Source of the DNA: Desulfurococcaceae archaeon
GTDB lineage: Archaea > Thermoproteota > Thermoprotei_A > Sulfolobales > NBVN01
Reading direction: 5' to 3'
Assembly (NCBI GenBank): GCA_020832985.1
Contig: JAJHRE010000006.1
Location: forward strand, 1-41,060
Length of the DNA: 41,060 bases
This document shows, in pieces, positions 26,061 through 36,614 of the stretch. Below the pieces are notes generated by a model, which saw only the letters and a program-made list of their open reading frames with translations, searched no databases and was not told the origin of the DNA. Numbering within the stretch: position 1 is the first letter of the stretch; every line of letters starts with the position of its first letter. The position numbers and the translations under genes were made by a program.

Positions 26061-26539
26061 TGCAGGATGTAGTGAGTTACGTCATGGTCTTCATAACATC
26101 GTTACTCCCAGTAGCTGAGGTTAGGGGTTCAATACCGTTAGCGTTAATACTGTTTAACGATTTTAGTAAGAAGGTAATTGCTGTAATATTAGCTGTTATC
26201 GGGAACTTACTAGTAGCACCTATAGCGTTATCAATACTTAACTATCTAGACTCTATGATCAGGAATTTAAGGTATGTACCGTCAACTATACGTAGGACGT
26301 ACGTTAAACTACTTGAACGTGCTAGGAGGGAGGGTGTTAAGGTAGAGAGGAAGGGGCTTATAGGGTTGACTATATTCGTAGCAATACCACTACCAGCAAC
26401 TGGTGCTTGGACAGCTTCGTTAATAGTCTTCATCATGGGTTTCAACAAGCTTAAGTCGTTAATAGCTATAGAGTTAGGTGTTCTGATAGCATCAGCTATA
26501 GTACTAGTAGTAGTTGGGTTATTCCAATACGTAATCTAG
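26060..26539 (+). CDS. COG2426-type small membrane protein (putative small multidrug export)
   Basis: LPVAEVRGSIPLALILF...IGLTIFVAIPLPATGAWTASLIVF. Confidence 0.75.
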   Translation: MQDVVSYVMVFITSLLPVAEVRGSIPLALILFNDFSKKVIAVILAVIGNLLVAPIALSILNYLDSMIRNLRYVPSTIRRTYVKLLERARREGVKVERKGLIGLTIFVAIPLPATGAWTASLIVFIMGFNKLKSLIAIELGVLIASAIVLVVVGLFQYVI

Positions 26540-26545
26540 CGTTAA

Positions 26546-27775
26546 CTAAGTGTTAATCCTCCTTAAAACCTCACTAACTAACTTACTCATCGGTATTCCT
26601 AACTCCTCAGACACCCTCTTCAAATCATCGAATTCAGGTTTAACCCTAACGATATTACCTTGATTATCCATACATACCTTAACCCTAACCTTAAACTCCT
26701 TACCCCCACCACCAATACTTAATTCCCTAACCTCCCTCCTAGGAACTACATACCTACTAGTCCTTAAGACCCTAACACCTAATGTGCCTAAACCCTCAAC
26801 TAAGTACTTAGTTAACTCAGGTACTAACTCCTCCCTACATATAACCTTAACTATATGCCCAGGCCTACCCTTCTTAGTAGTTGTAGGTATTATAGCTACG
26901 TCTAAAGCACCTAGACTCAATAACTTCTCCACCACATACCCTAAGACCTCACCGGTGACGTCATCTACGTTAGTCTCAAGTACGTATACATCATCATAGC
27001 TTAACATGTTCAACTCATCTGAAGTACCTAAGATCACTCTAACGATGTTCGGTAGTTCCTTAAACACCTTACTACCACAGCCGTAACCAACTCCTTCAAC
27101 ACTCATTAACGGTAAGTACTTCACAGGCTCGAATAGAGTTACTAGTAATGCAGCACCTGTAGGTGTTGTTAACTCCTCATTAACAGGTCCACCAACTACG
27201 TAGTAATTCCTTAACTTAAGTATCTCTAACGTCACATATGCTGGACTAGGTATTAAGCCATGCTCAACCCTTACTAAACCACCACCTACAGCTACTGGTA
27301 GTGAGTACCTCCTACCCTTAAGTAAGCCTAAGTCATCTAGTATTGTGAGGGTAGCTAATACATCGAATATAGTGTCTACAGAACCTACCTCATGGAGGTG
27401 TACGTCGTAGACTGTTGAGTTATGGATTGATGCCTCAGCCTTAAGTAGGTTAATCAGTACATCCTTAGCTAACTTCATAACATCTTCATTCAAACCTAAG
27501 TCACTACCTACACGTTCGAGGTAGTTGATTAAGTCCTTACCAGTGATATGCTCCCTAACCTCACTTAATGATATCCCCACATACTTAGCCTTAAAACCAC
27601 TAACGGTACGTTCCTCAACAACTACGTTGAATTCTTTAACATGTGGTAACTTACTTAACGACCTTGACAACTCATCCAGTACTGAGGTCTTACCGCTTAA
27701 GTCTACTAAAGCAGCTACTAACATATCACCTGAGACACCAGCTAATGTAGGGTCTACAACTAATACCCTACCCAC
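26546..27775 (-). CDS. larC: Nickel insertion protein LarC
   Basis: DPTLAGVSGDMLVAALVDL...HLHEVGSVDTIFDVLAT...ETNVDDVTGEVLGYV...KKGRPGHIVKVIC. Confidence 0.9.
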   Translation of the reverse strand: MGRVLVVDPTLAGVSGDMLVAALVDLSGKTSVLDELSRSLSKLPHVKEFNVVVEERTVSGFKAKYVGISLSEVREHITGKDLINYLERVGSDLGLNEDVMKLAKDVLINLLKAEASIHNSTVYDVHLHEVGSVDTIFDVLATLTILDDLGLLKGRRYSLPVAVGGGLVRVEHGLIPSPAYVTLEILKLRNYYVVGGPVNEELTTPTGAALLVTLFEPVKYLPLMSVEGVGYGCGSKVFKELPNIVRVILGTSDELNMLSYDDVYVLETNVDDVTGEVLGYVVEKLLSLGALDVAIIPTTTKKGRPGHIVKVICREELVPELTKYLVEGLGTLGVRVLRTSRYVVPRREVRELSIGGGGKEFKVRVKVCMDNQGNIVRVKPEFDDLKRVSEELGIPMSKLVSEVLRRINT

Positions 27776-28553
27776 AGGACTCCCTCACAGAACTAATACG
27801 TCTACATATTAATGTTGTGAATAGTGCTGCACCGACACCGTTATCTATATTAACTACTGCAATACCTAAAGAACATGATTGAAGCATTGACATAAGTGCT
27901 GAAGTCCCAGAACCTCCGAATCCGTAACCATGTGATGTTGGGACAGCAACTACAGGTATGTCTAGTAAGGATGATATTACTGAGGGTAATGCCCCCTCCC
28001 TACCAGCAATGACTACAGCTACATCAGCGTTAAACTCCTTAACCTTCTTAACAGCGTTGATAACTCTTTGAAGTCCTGCAACACCTACGTCATAGATGTT
28101 AAGCACCTCACACCCAAACTCCTTAAGTACTGCTTCAACCTCCTCAGCAACCGGTATGTCGGCAGTACCTGCAGTAACTACAGCAACCCTACACCTCAGT
28201 AACTCACCTCTGAACCCCCTATCCCTAACTACTACTAACCCACACCTACTGTAGGTACTTACTGAGAACTCCTTACCTAACTCCTCAGAAAGTTGTGTTA
28301 GTAGTTCCTTAGGGACTCTAGATATTATCAACCTACCTAACTTAGGTGTTAAACTCTTAGCAATACTTAATAACGTGTTTAAGTCCTTACCCTCACCTAA
28401 GACTACTTCAGGAATACCCCTACGTAACTCCCTACTAATGTCGAAGACTACGTTACCTAAGTCCTCAACAGCTAATAACTTAATTAACCTCTCAGCATCA
28501 TCAATGCTTAACTCACCAGCTAATAACTTCTTAAGTATGGTCCTTAAATCCAA
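27768..28553 (-). CDS. larB: Nickel pincer cofactor biosynthesis LarB
   Basis: VAVVTAGTADIPVAEEVEAVLKEFGCEV...VVIAGREGALPSVISSLLDIPVVAVPTSHGYG. Confidence 0.9.
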   Translation of the reverse strand: MDLRTILKKLLAGELSIDDAERLIKLLAVEDLGNVVFDISRELRRGIPEVVLGEGKDLNTLLSIAKSLTPKLGRLIISRVPKELLTQLSEELGKEFSVSTYSRCGLVVVRDRGFRGELLRCRVAVVTAGTADIPVAEEVEAVLKEFGCEVLNIYDVGVAGLQRVINAVKKVKEFNADVAVVIAGREGALPSVISSLLDIPVVAVPTSHGYGFGGSGTSALMSMLQSCSLGIAVVNIDNGVGAALFTTLICRRISSVRESCG

Positions 28554-28611
28554 CGTTAAAGCACCTAAATATTAATACCTTAATTTAATATAGTGTTTAT
28601 GTGAGGTCTTA

Positions 28612-29124
28612 ATGAGTGTTAAGTACTGGTTAAGACCTATAGGTATGATCCATACATCCTTAAGTGATGATGAGGTCAGGAACTCCTTAACAGGTGTTCC
28701 AGGTGTTATCGAGGTCTTCGAGGAGTTTGCTGGAGGTCTTAAAGGTATTGACGGATTCTCACATTTAATAGTTGTAACGTACCTACATAAAGTAAGTGAT
28801 GAGTTAAGGAATGTCCTTGAGGTTAGACCTAGGAGGTTATTAAGACTTGGTTTAAGTATTGATGAAATACCTACGGTTGGTGTCTTCTGTACAGACTCAC
28901 CACATAGGCCTAACCCAATAGCAATAACTATAGTTAGACTTGTAAGACGTGAAGGTAGGTTCCTCTACGTTGAGGGTTTAGACCTCTTCAACGGTACTCC
29001 AGTCATAGATTTAAGGCCCTACACACCTGATAGAGTCGTAACTAACCCCACACTACCTCAATGGTATGTAGAATTACTTAATAAGGTTAGAATGAGGAGC
29101 AGTAGTAACAACCCACCTATATAA
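28612..29124 (+). CDS. trmO: tRNA methyltransferase TrmO (TsaA/YaeB family)
   Basis: PIGMIHTSL...GIDGFSHLIVVTYLH...GVFCTDSPHRPNPIAITIVRL. Confidence 0.85.
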   Translation: MSVKYWLRPIGMIHTSLSDDEVRNSLTGVPGVIEVFEEFAGGLKGIDGFSHLIVVTYLHKVSDELRNVLEVRPRRLLRLGLSIDEIPTVGVFCTDSPHRPNPIAITIVRLVRREGRFLYVEGLDLFNGTPVIDLRPYTPDRVVTNPTLPQWYVELLNKVRMRSSSNNPPI

Positions 29125-29149
29125 TATAGGATAATTAAAAAGTATTGAT

Positions 29150-30382
29150 TTACTGAGGACTTAACTTATAACCTAAGAACCTACTTATGAATACTGTACA
29201 TGCGTTATCTCCAGAAACGTTTATTGCTGTCCTAATAGCATCTGCTATAGGGTCTATAACTAACATTATACCGACACCTTCTAACGGTAGTCCTACAACT
29301 GATAATACATATGCTAACATTATAGTCCCTCCACCAGGTATTGCTGCAGTAGCTACAGAACCTATCACAGCAGCAAGTATTATTAGTGATATGTGGTAGG
29401 GTGTTAAAGCTATCCCGAATAGTTGGGCTACGAACATAGCACTTAATGCTTGGTAAAGTGCTGTACCATCCATATTCACAGTAGCTCCTATAGGTAATGT
29501 AATCCCGAACAACTCATCAGGTACACCCATCTTCTTAGCAGCCTCCATATTATACGGTAGGGTTACTGCTGAAGACCTAGTAGTGAAGGCTATCAGGAAT
29601 GGTGTTGACTGAGCTTTAAAGTACCTTACAGGGCTTAAACCACCTAAAGCTACGAGTATTGAGTAGATGATGAAGAAGTGGAGTAGTGTGAGGCTGTATT
29701 GAGCTAGTAAGAACTTACCGTAAGCACCTAACATAACAGGTCCATACCTAATCATCAGCCATGCAGCATATGCGAATACAGCTATAGGTGCGTAATACAT
29801 GACAACCCTAACGAATGATATCATGACCTTAGAAGCTAGTGATAGGTATTGAGAGACCTTCCTACCCTCATCACCTAGTAACACTACAGCAACACCTAAC
29901 ACTATAGCGAATATTATCGTAGTCATAGAACCACCAACAGTTAGTAAGGAGTTGAAGTCTGTCTGGAAGAATGATAGTAGTACGTCAACACCTGACGGCG
30001 GTGTAGGTGGTTTATAGTCTTTAGGTGGTTGAAGACCTACTAAAGCTCCTGGAGCGAACACCTGACCTGCTAACACACCCCAGAAAGCAGCTAATGCTGA
30101 AGTCACTATATAAACTATTAAGATTAAGACTAAGACCTTACCTAACTTCTTAGCACTAGCTATAGATGATGTTGCAGCAGCTATGGTGAAGAATATCAGT
30201 AACGGTATTACAACCCTAATTAAACGTACGAATATATCACCTAGAGCTTTAAACCAATCAGCTAGTACTGTCTGGGTATCCTTAGGTAAGGTAACACTTA
30301 CAGTATATCCGAAGAGGATACCTACTACGAAGCCTACAGCTATAGCTATTAAGAGTAGCTTAGCACCCCTACCTACACTCAC
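29150..30382 (-). CDS. DAACS family dicarboxylate/amino acid:cation symporter
   Basis: AFTTRSSAVTLPYNM, LPIGATVNMDGTALYQALSAMFVAQLFG, AAIPGGGTIMLAYVL. Confidence 0.9.
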   Translation of the reverse strand: MSVGRGAKLLLIAIAVGFVVGILFGYTVSVTLPKDTQTVLADWFKALGDIFVRLIRVVIPLLIFFTIAAATSSIASAKKLGKVLVLILIVYIVTSALAAFWGVLAGQVFAPGALVGLQPPKDYKPPTPPSGVDVLLSFFQTDFNSLLTVGGSMTTIIFAIVLGVAVVLLGDEGRKVSQYLSLASKVMISFVRVVMYYAPIAVFAYAAWLMIRYGPVMLGAYGKFLLAQYSLTLLHFFIIYSILVALGGLSPVRYFKAQSTPFLIAFTTRSSAVTLPYNMEAAKKMGVPDELFGITLPIGATVNMDGTALYQALSAMFVAQLFGIALTPYHISLIILAAVIGSVATAAIPGGGTIMLAYVLSVVGLPLEGVGIMLVIDPIADAIRTAINVSGDNACTVFISRFLGYKLSPQ

Positions 30383-30613
30383 GAAACCCTCCTAACATTC
30401 TAAAAGCAGTGTTTAAAAATTTTCATGAAGTTCATGAGCATCTATAAACACTTTATAAACCGAACCTAAGCCTAATTAGAAACATTTACTACGTTAGTAA
30501 TCAGTAAGTTAACTACTGATAAATTACTTCTAAGTAGCTTTAGGGTATGAACCTAATACCTTCATAAACGGTACGTAGTTACGTAAGGGGTTAAGAGCTT
30601 CTAAACACTTTAT

Positions 30614-30757
30614 CTAATCTATGACCTTCAAATCTATGAAGAATGCGTACTCCCATAACACCTCCTTCTTAGGTCTTGACTCAATCTTAGTCAGGTTAAT
30701 ACCCTCTAAAGAATTCTCTATAGGTACTACACCGGAGTCTACCTCCTCACCGCATGT
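30614..30757 (-). pseudogene. pheA: Prephenate dehydratase remnant with internal deletion
   Basis: Minus frame CGEEVDSGVVPIENSLEGINLTKIESRPKKEVLWEYAFFIDLKVID*: the N-terminal PIENS motif is joined directly to the ACT-domain ESRP motif. Confidence 0.7.
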
Positions 30758-30800
30758 TGGAGGTTTCGTCCTTCAGGGTGGGGAGCCATCAGCGTAGTAT
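30758..30800 (+). repeat. IS605/TnpB omega-RNA-like hairpin relic
   Basis: ggaggtttcgtccttcagggtggggagccatca resembles the xCGTCCTTCAGGGyGGGGAG hairpin seen near TnpB element ends; directly beside the pheA relic. Confidence 0.4.
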
Positions 30801-30851
30801 GCGACCTTAACCAACTAATAACCCCTATAAGAACTACTGTGTAGATAACTT

Positions 30852-32843
30852 CTACGTTGTGGTGTGTTTAGTGTTTTGTCCTGGTGGTGTTTTAGTTATG
30901 AGTAGTGCTAAGGCTAGGATTATGATTACGCATATTGATATCAACGTAGTGGTTAGGTCACCTCTGTAGTTGCTGATGTATGGTTGTGTAGTGTTTACCC
31001 TCTCCGTAGTAGTTACTGTCTCAGTAATTACTACTGTTTTAGTGATTGTGGTTACTGTGGTTTCAGTCTGTGTCATGGGTGGTTGCTTACCTACGTACTC
31101 TAGGTTTAGATATGTTGAGAGGAGCATTGATAGTCTTGCCAGCATGTATGTCTGGTATTGAGGGTCTGAAGAATACGCATTAGCTAACTCCATATAGACT
31201 ACAGTATCTACAGGTATTGAAGTGTTTAGAAACTCTAGAGTTGATAGTATAGTGTTGTTTAAGGCTTTAACTGAGTCGTTATAGTTGTTAACGAACGTAG
31301 TAACTAATGTTAAGTACATATAACCTAACGTACTCAGACCTACTGAGAACTTATCTAAGTCATTACCTAATCTATTCATTAAAGAGTACCTCATATACGC
31401 CTCATTAAATATATCTGAGGGTATGGATACACTGCTTGAGAACGCTAGTATGTATGCGTAGATGTTCCGAGTCAGTAACTCTATAGTGAGTACTAAGCCC
31501 TTAATATCATTAACAGATATATATTTACTGGGTTCAGACCCCTTACCAAGTAGTTTAAGCCATAGTCTAGCAGTATATGCTCTAGCATCAGCAAGTGCTA
31601 AGTAGTAAGTGGTTTGTTCTAACCCTTGAGAACTTAAGGAGTTGTTCAAGTATATGTATGCGTCGTAAACCCTCTCCAACACATTAGCTAATACACTGAC
31701 ATCACCTAAACTGATGTTCCTGCTGACGGAGTTGTGGACTTCATCAATTAACTTATGAATTGTTGAGTTGATATCGTATGTAGTACTTCTTAAGTAGCTA
31801 CTATCCACTATAGACTTAAGTATGTAGTAACGCCACTTAACATATATTAGGGCTTGGAAGTATGTTGAAGCAGCTGCGTATAGTAAACCCCTACCCTCAA
31901 AACCCTTAGCAGTAGTTATTAAGTCGTTAATCCTAGACTCTATATTGTTGAGTAGGTTGTTAACGTATGCAGCCTCACTACGACTTAATGACTTCAAGGC
32001 AGTACTCCTTATAGAGTCACCAGCACTTAAGTAATTACTAACTTCATACTTAATACTACTAACCCAGTCCTTAAATATCGGGTCTAACCCTGAACGCATA
32101 CCCTCAACGAGTGCTACAGCCTCACTAGTTACTGGCTTCTTATAGACACCACCACTAAACACTTCAAGAGCTTCGAAGACATTAGCTACTGGTACTACCT
32201 CAACACCTAACCTACGTCCGTAATCTACTAAATCTACAACTACCTGTTCAGTCCTGTAGATAACTACAGAACCCCTACGTTCAGTAACTGTGACGTACTC
32301 AACATCATGTGTCTGCCCGTAAGGTACTAAGAACTTCTTAGCACCTATACCTGCAGCTGCTTCAAGCTTAGCTTTAAGACCTCCTACAGGCCCTACACTA
32401 CCGTCAGGCATTATCATACCAGTCATAACTACATCACTCCTTAACGGTAGGTTGAGTAGGGCTGCTGCGAAGGCTACTGCAGTCACACCACTAGCACTAG
32501 GACCACCAACTATTGGGGAGTCTGAAGTTATTGATGCGTAGTAATCACAGGCTCTGAAGTCTATGCCTGCAACCCTACTAGCTACTAAAGCAGCTACTCT
32601 AGTCGATGCTTGAAGGTCTAACTCACTTAAGGGTAGGGTCTCAACATATACATGACCTGATCCTGGGCAGGTAATCCTAACGTAGAGTTCTGCAGTAACA
32701 CCGACGTAGCTACCGTTAGGTAGTTGAGTAACAGCAACTATAGTTACATGTCTATCCCTACTAATTACTGGGTTATAGGGTTGTGAGTAGGTAGTAGTTG
32801 TTAGTAGTAGCCCTACTACTAAGACTACTACTAACTTACGCAT
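30852..32843 (-). CDS. Secreted, membrane-anchored archaeal Lon-like S16 protease
   Basis: Signal peptide; SDSPIVGGPSASGVTAVAFAAALL (Ser), GPVGGLKAKLEAAAGIGAKKFLVP (Lys); Thr-rich stalk and C-terminal TM. Confidence 0.8.
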   Translation of the reverse strand: MRKLVVVLVVGLLLTTTTYSQPYNPVISRDRHVTIVAVTQLPNGSYVGVTAELYVRITCPGSGHVYVETLPLSELDLQASTRVAALVASRVAGIDFRACDYYASITSDSPIVGGPSASGVTAVAFAAALLNLPLRSDVVMTGMIMPDGSVGPVGGLKAKLEAAAGIGAKKFLVPYGQTHDVEYVTVTERRGSVVIYRTEQVVVDLVDYGRRLGVEVVPVANVFEALEVFSGGVYKKPVTSEAVALVEGMRSGLDPIFKDWVSSIKYEVSNYLSAGDSIRSTALKSLSRSEAAYVNNLLNNIESRINDLITTAKGFEGRGLLYAAASTYFQALIYVKWRYYILKSIVDSSYLRSTTYDINSTIHKLIDEVHNSVSRNISLGDVSVLANVLERVYDAYIYLNNSLSSQGLEQTTYYLALADARAYTARLWLKLLGKGSEPSKYISVNDIKGLVLTIELLTRNIYAYILAFSSSVSIPSDIFNEAYMRYSLMNRLGNDLDKFSVGLSTLGYMYLTLVTTFVNNYNDSVKALNNTILSTLEFLNTSIPVDTVVYMELANAYSSDPQYQTYMLARLSMLLSTYLNLEYVGKQPPMTQTETTVTTITKTVVITETVTTTERVNTTQPYISNYRGDLTTTLISICVIIILALALLITKTPPGQNTKHTTT

Positions 32844-32913
32844 TGATCGAGCCCGAATACTACAGGTTAAAAATAAATAAATGTTTTGGTGTTAATGCTT
32901 AACTAAACCTCAA

Positions 32914-33636
32914 CTAAACCCTAACCTTAGTAATAGCTTCTAAGGTTATCTTACCAGCTCTCTCAACATAACGACGTAATTCCTCAGCTGTTGCGAACCC
33001 TAACTCCTCAACTAATGAATCACTAACTAGTAGTAGGGCACCGGACTTCAACCCCCTCATAAGGCTTAACGTGAATATTGTGGCACACTCCATCTCAACA
33101 GCTACTATACCCCTACTAGTCCATTTCCTAACGAATTCAGGGTCTTCAGCGTAGAAAGCATCACTACTTACTACAGGGCCTATAACATACTTAACACCTG
33201 ACTTACTAACCTCATCAACTATAGCGTTAAGTACTTCGTAATGAGGTGCTGAAGCCATACATATGTTCTCCTTTATGTATTGATAGAAGAGACCTCCTTG
33301 ATTATAAGCTGCAGCTGTAGGTATGACCACATCACCAATACCTAAACCCTTAACCATAGCACCGCAGGTACCTAACCTAACGAATACCTTACCACCCAAC
33401 ATAGCTAATTCCTCAATAACTATAGCTGATGAAGGACCTCCAATACCGTGGGTAGCTACCGTCACCGACGTACCTCTGTAAGTACCGGTATACGTTAGTA
33501 GACCTCTATTACTATTAACCAGTTTAGGATTCTCAAGTAGTGAGGCTACTTGCTCAGTACGTGCTGGATCACCACAAACTATAACCCTCTCAGCTATATC
33601 ACCCTTCTTAGCCCTAATGATTACCGGGCCAACCAT
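32914..33636 (-). CDS. Nucleoside phosphorylase (uridine/purine)
   Basis: VIVCGDPARTEQVA, HGIGGPSSAIVIEELAMLG, RLGTCGAM, VAVEMECATIFTL. Confidence 0.85.
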   Translation of the reverse strand: MVGPVIIRAKKGDIAERVIVCGDPARTEQVASLLENPKLVNSNRGLLTYTGTYRGTSVTVATHGIGGPSSAIVIEELAMLGGKVFVRLGTCGAMVKGLGIGDVVIPTAAAYNQGGLFYQYIKENICMASAPHYEVLNAIVDEVSKSGVKYVIGPVVSSDAFYAEDPEFVRKWTSRGIVAVEMECATIFTLSLMRGLKSGALLLVSDSLVEELGFATAEELRRYVERAGKITLEAITKVRV

Positions 33637-33697
33637 AACTAAACCCGTAAAATTACGTAGGTAAACGTTTTTAATCTCTCATGAAATTCACTAAATC

Positions 33698-34660
33698 GTG
33701 TATGTAGTTGTTAACGTAGGTCAGGTATGTGTTGTTGGTAGGGTTATAGAGGAGGTATTCAATAGGGTTGTGACGTATTTAGAGGACTTCACAGACCCTA
33801 ACTTCTACCCATCAAGAAGTGACGACCCAGAACAAGTCCTAAGGTATTTCTTCTTCATGGTATCAATAGATCATAGGACTTCAAGAGGTACTGTCTTCGA
33901 GGACTACATCAACGGTAAGCTCTACCACGGGGCAGACCTACTGTATAGGTTAGGGAAGTTAAGATATGATGAATCCCCAGACTTCTTCAACCCTAAGAAC
34001 ATGTCTAGGATAACTACTGAAGACGTTATTAAATGGTTGAGGACGTCGAAGAACGTAGTTATATGGGACCCAAGTACTAGAGCTGATTTATTGAGGGATG
34101 CTGCGTTAAAACTGCTTAAGTATTTCAACGGTTCTGTAACTGAATTACTGAGGAGGTCTGAAGGGTATATAAGGCATCCATACAAGAACGGGTTAAGTGA
34201 CTTATTCAAGGTATTTAAAGCTTATTCAGACCCTGTAGAGAAGAAGTTCTTCCTATTCCTTAAGTTCGTTATGAGGAGGGGGTTGTTAGAGGTTAGAGAC
34301 CCTCAAAACGTTGAAGTACCTGTAGATAACCACTTAAGCAGGTTAGCATTACGTCTACGACTTATAGAGTTAGACAGTGGTACGCTTTCTAAGGTCTTAA
34401 ATAGGGTTGAGTTTACTGAGGATGAGGATGTTAGGTTAAGGTTTAAGGTGAGGTATGCGTATAAGTTGATGTGTAGGGTATTCAGTACTAAACCTGATAT
34501 CCTCGATGACTTCTTATGGGTCTTCGGTAGGAAGTACTGTAGTAGGGAGAGGCCTACATGTGAGGTAAGTGGTTCATGCCCTATATCTAAGGTATGTCCT
34601 AGTTTTAAGAATACAGGTGGTTTAGTAGAACATAACTTCACAAACACTTTCTACTACTGA
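33698..34660 (+). CDS. HhH-GPD-like Fe-S protein (putative DNA glycosylase relative)
   Basis: VPVDNHLSRLALRLRLIE and C-terminal Cys cluster CSRERPTCEVSGSCPISKVC. Confidence 0.5.
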   Translation: MYVVVNVGQVCVVGRVIEEVFNRVVTYLEDFTDPNFYPSRSDDPEQVLRYFFFMVSIDHRTSRGTVFEDYINGKLYHGADLLYRLGKLRYDESPDFFNPKNMSRITTEDVIKWLRTSKNVVIWDPSTRADLLRDAALKLLKYFNGSVTELLRRSEGYIRHPYKNGLSDLFKVFKAYSDPVEKKFFLFLKFVMRRGLLEVRDPQNVEVPVDNHLSRLALRLRLIELDSGTLSKVLNRVEFTEDEDVRLRFKVRYAYKLMCRVFSTKPDILDDFLWVFGRKYCSRERPTCEVSGSCPISKVCPSFKNTGGLVEHNFTNTFYY

Positions 34661-34786
34661 TTAAGTCTAATCAAATGATTTTTATAATCATGTATATGTT
34701 ATTAAATCACTGTTTACGTAATTCTTCGTACATTAAGAATTATTCGTATAAGTTTTTAAACCCCTACCTAAATAACTTTAGGATAG

Positions 34787-35731
34787 TTGATGACGCTAGT
34801 ACGATACCTAGTCAGGAGGGTGTACCACTCAATACCTACACTCGTAGGTGCCTTACTCTTTATCTTCATATTAGTCCGTGTACTACCTGGAGATCCAGCT
34901 AGGCTTATAGCAGGGCCTGAAGCTCTTGAGGAAGATGTGCAGAGGATTAGAGAGCAGTTAGGTCTTAATAAACCTATACATACACAATTTATTGATTATG
35001 TAACGGCTGTACTTAAAGGTGATTTCGGTAGATCTATAAAATTCGGTACACCAGTTATTAATGAGATCTTATTTAGACTACCATACACAATAATCCTAGC
35101 ATTAGTAGCTGAGGCTATTGCTATAGCTATAGCATTACCATTAGGTATAATATCTGCTTTAAGACCTAAATCTAAGACCTCCTACATAGCATCTGTGATA
35201 TCATTAATAGGTGCTTCAACACCTGTTTTCTGGATAGCTCTAATACTCATATACATATTCTCAGTTAGTTTGAAATTACTACCTTCAAGTGGTGCTGATA
35301 GTCCTAGACATATAATCTTACCAGCTATAACGTTATCATTAGTCTTAATGGGTAATTTAACTAGGATTACTAGGTCTTCAGTTATTGAGGTGTTAAGCAG
35401 TAATCACGTATTAACAGCTCTTGCTAAAGGACTTAAAGACAGGATAGTGATTACGAGACACGTACTTAAAAATGCTTTAATACCTATAATAACGATAATG
35501 GGTCTTCAAGTAGGTAACTTACTAGGTGGTGCTGTAATTACGGAGACCGTATTTGCATGGCCTGGTATTGGTTCATTACTAATAGACGCTATCTTCTTCA
35601 GAGATTACGTATTAGTTCAAGGTATAATACTCTTCATGGTATTAGTATTCATAATTGTAAACATAGTTGTTGATGTTATCTACGCATATGTAGATCCTAG
35701 GATTAGGGATGTATTATGGAGAATGAGTTAA
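34787..35731 (+). CDS. dppB: Peptide ABC transporter permease
   Basis: RRVYHSIPTLVGALLFIFILVRVLPGDPA..., GAVITETVFAWPGIG. Confidence 0.9.
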   Translation: MMTLVRYLVRRVYHSIPTLVGALLFIFILVRVLPGDPARLIAGPEALEEDVQRIREQLGLNKPIHTQFIDYVTAVLKGDFGRSIKFGTPVINEILFRLPYTIILALVAEAIAIAIALPLGIISALRPKSKTSYIASVISLIGASTPVFWIALILIYIFSVSLKLLPSSGADSPRHIILPAITLSLVLMGNLTRITRSSVIEVLSSNHVLTALAKGLKDRIVITRHVLKNALIPIITIMGLQVGNLLGGAVITETVFAWPGIGSLLIDAIFFRDYVLVQGIILFMVLVFIIVNIVVDVIYAYVDPRIRDVLWRMS

Positions 35732-36612
35732 TACTTAAGAATCTTTCAGAAGCTAGGAAGAAACAGTTAATTGCTATGTGGGAAGTGTTTAAATCTAATA
35801 GGGTTGCATATACATCACTATACGTATTACTAGGTCTTATAGGGTTAGTGATAGTAGGTTTATTCTACACTCCTTACAACCCATACGACTTTGACTTAAG
35901 TAGGGCTAGACAACCACCATCACTTAAACATTTATTAGGGACTGATGAGTTAGGTAGAGACATACTTAGTAGGTTAATGGTTGGTGGTAGGTATACTATA
36001 GGTATATCATTTATTTCAGTATTACTTGGTTCAATAATAGGTAGTACTTTAGGCCTGATATCTGGTTTCTTCGGTGGACGTATAGATACGGTAATTCAAA
36101 GAGTTGTTGATGTGGCATTAGCATTCCCTACAGTATTACTAGCAATTGCTCTCATGGTATCTTTAGGTCCTGGAATTCTTAGCTTGATAGTAGCTATATC
36201 AATAAGTACATTCCCAACATATACTAGGTTGGTAAGGGGTGTCGTTCTTCAAGTAGTTAATGAGGATTACATAGCAGCTGTTAAACTACTTGGTAAGAGT
36301 TCATGGTATATAATGTTTAGGCATGTATTACCTAACGTATTATCACCTATTATCGTACAGACAACTTACTATCTAGGCTTCTCAATACTTCTAGCATCAG
36401 CTCTAGGGTTCTTAGGATTAGGTGTACCTCCACCAATACCTGAGTGGGGTGCTATGATAAGTACTGGTAGGGTATATCTCTTTAGCTCTCCACATATAGT
36501 GGTGTTCCCAGGATTATTCATCATGATAACAGCATTATCCTTTAACTTAATAGGTGATGGTTTAAGAGATGCTTTAGATCCTAAATCAAGGATGTTTCTT
36601 AGGAGGTTCTAA
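35716..36612 (+). CDS. dppC: Peptide ABC transporter permease
   Basis: HLLGTDELGRDILSRLMVGGRYTIGIS, FLGLGVPPPIPEWGAM. Confidence 0.9.
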   Translation: MENELILKNLSEARKKQLIAMWEVFKSNRVAYTSLYVLLGLIGLVIVGLFYTPYNPYDFDLSRARQPPSLKHLLGTDELGRDILSRLMVGGRYTIGISFISVLLGSIIGSTLGLISGFFGGRIDTVIQRVVDVALAFPTVLLAIALMVSLGPGILSLIVAISISTFPTYTRLVRGVVLQVVNEDYIAAVKLLGKSSWYIMFRHVLPNVLSPIIVQTTYYLGFSILLASALGFLGLGVPPPIPEWGAMISTGRVYLFSSPHIVVFPGLFIMITALSFNLIGDGLRDALDPKSRMFLRRF

Positions 36613-36614
36613 TT

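Noticed and set aside
30960-31161. + strand ORF 30970-31161 (Val/Thr-rich)
   Set aside because: Antisense of the Thr-rich stalk of the Lon-like secreted protease
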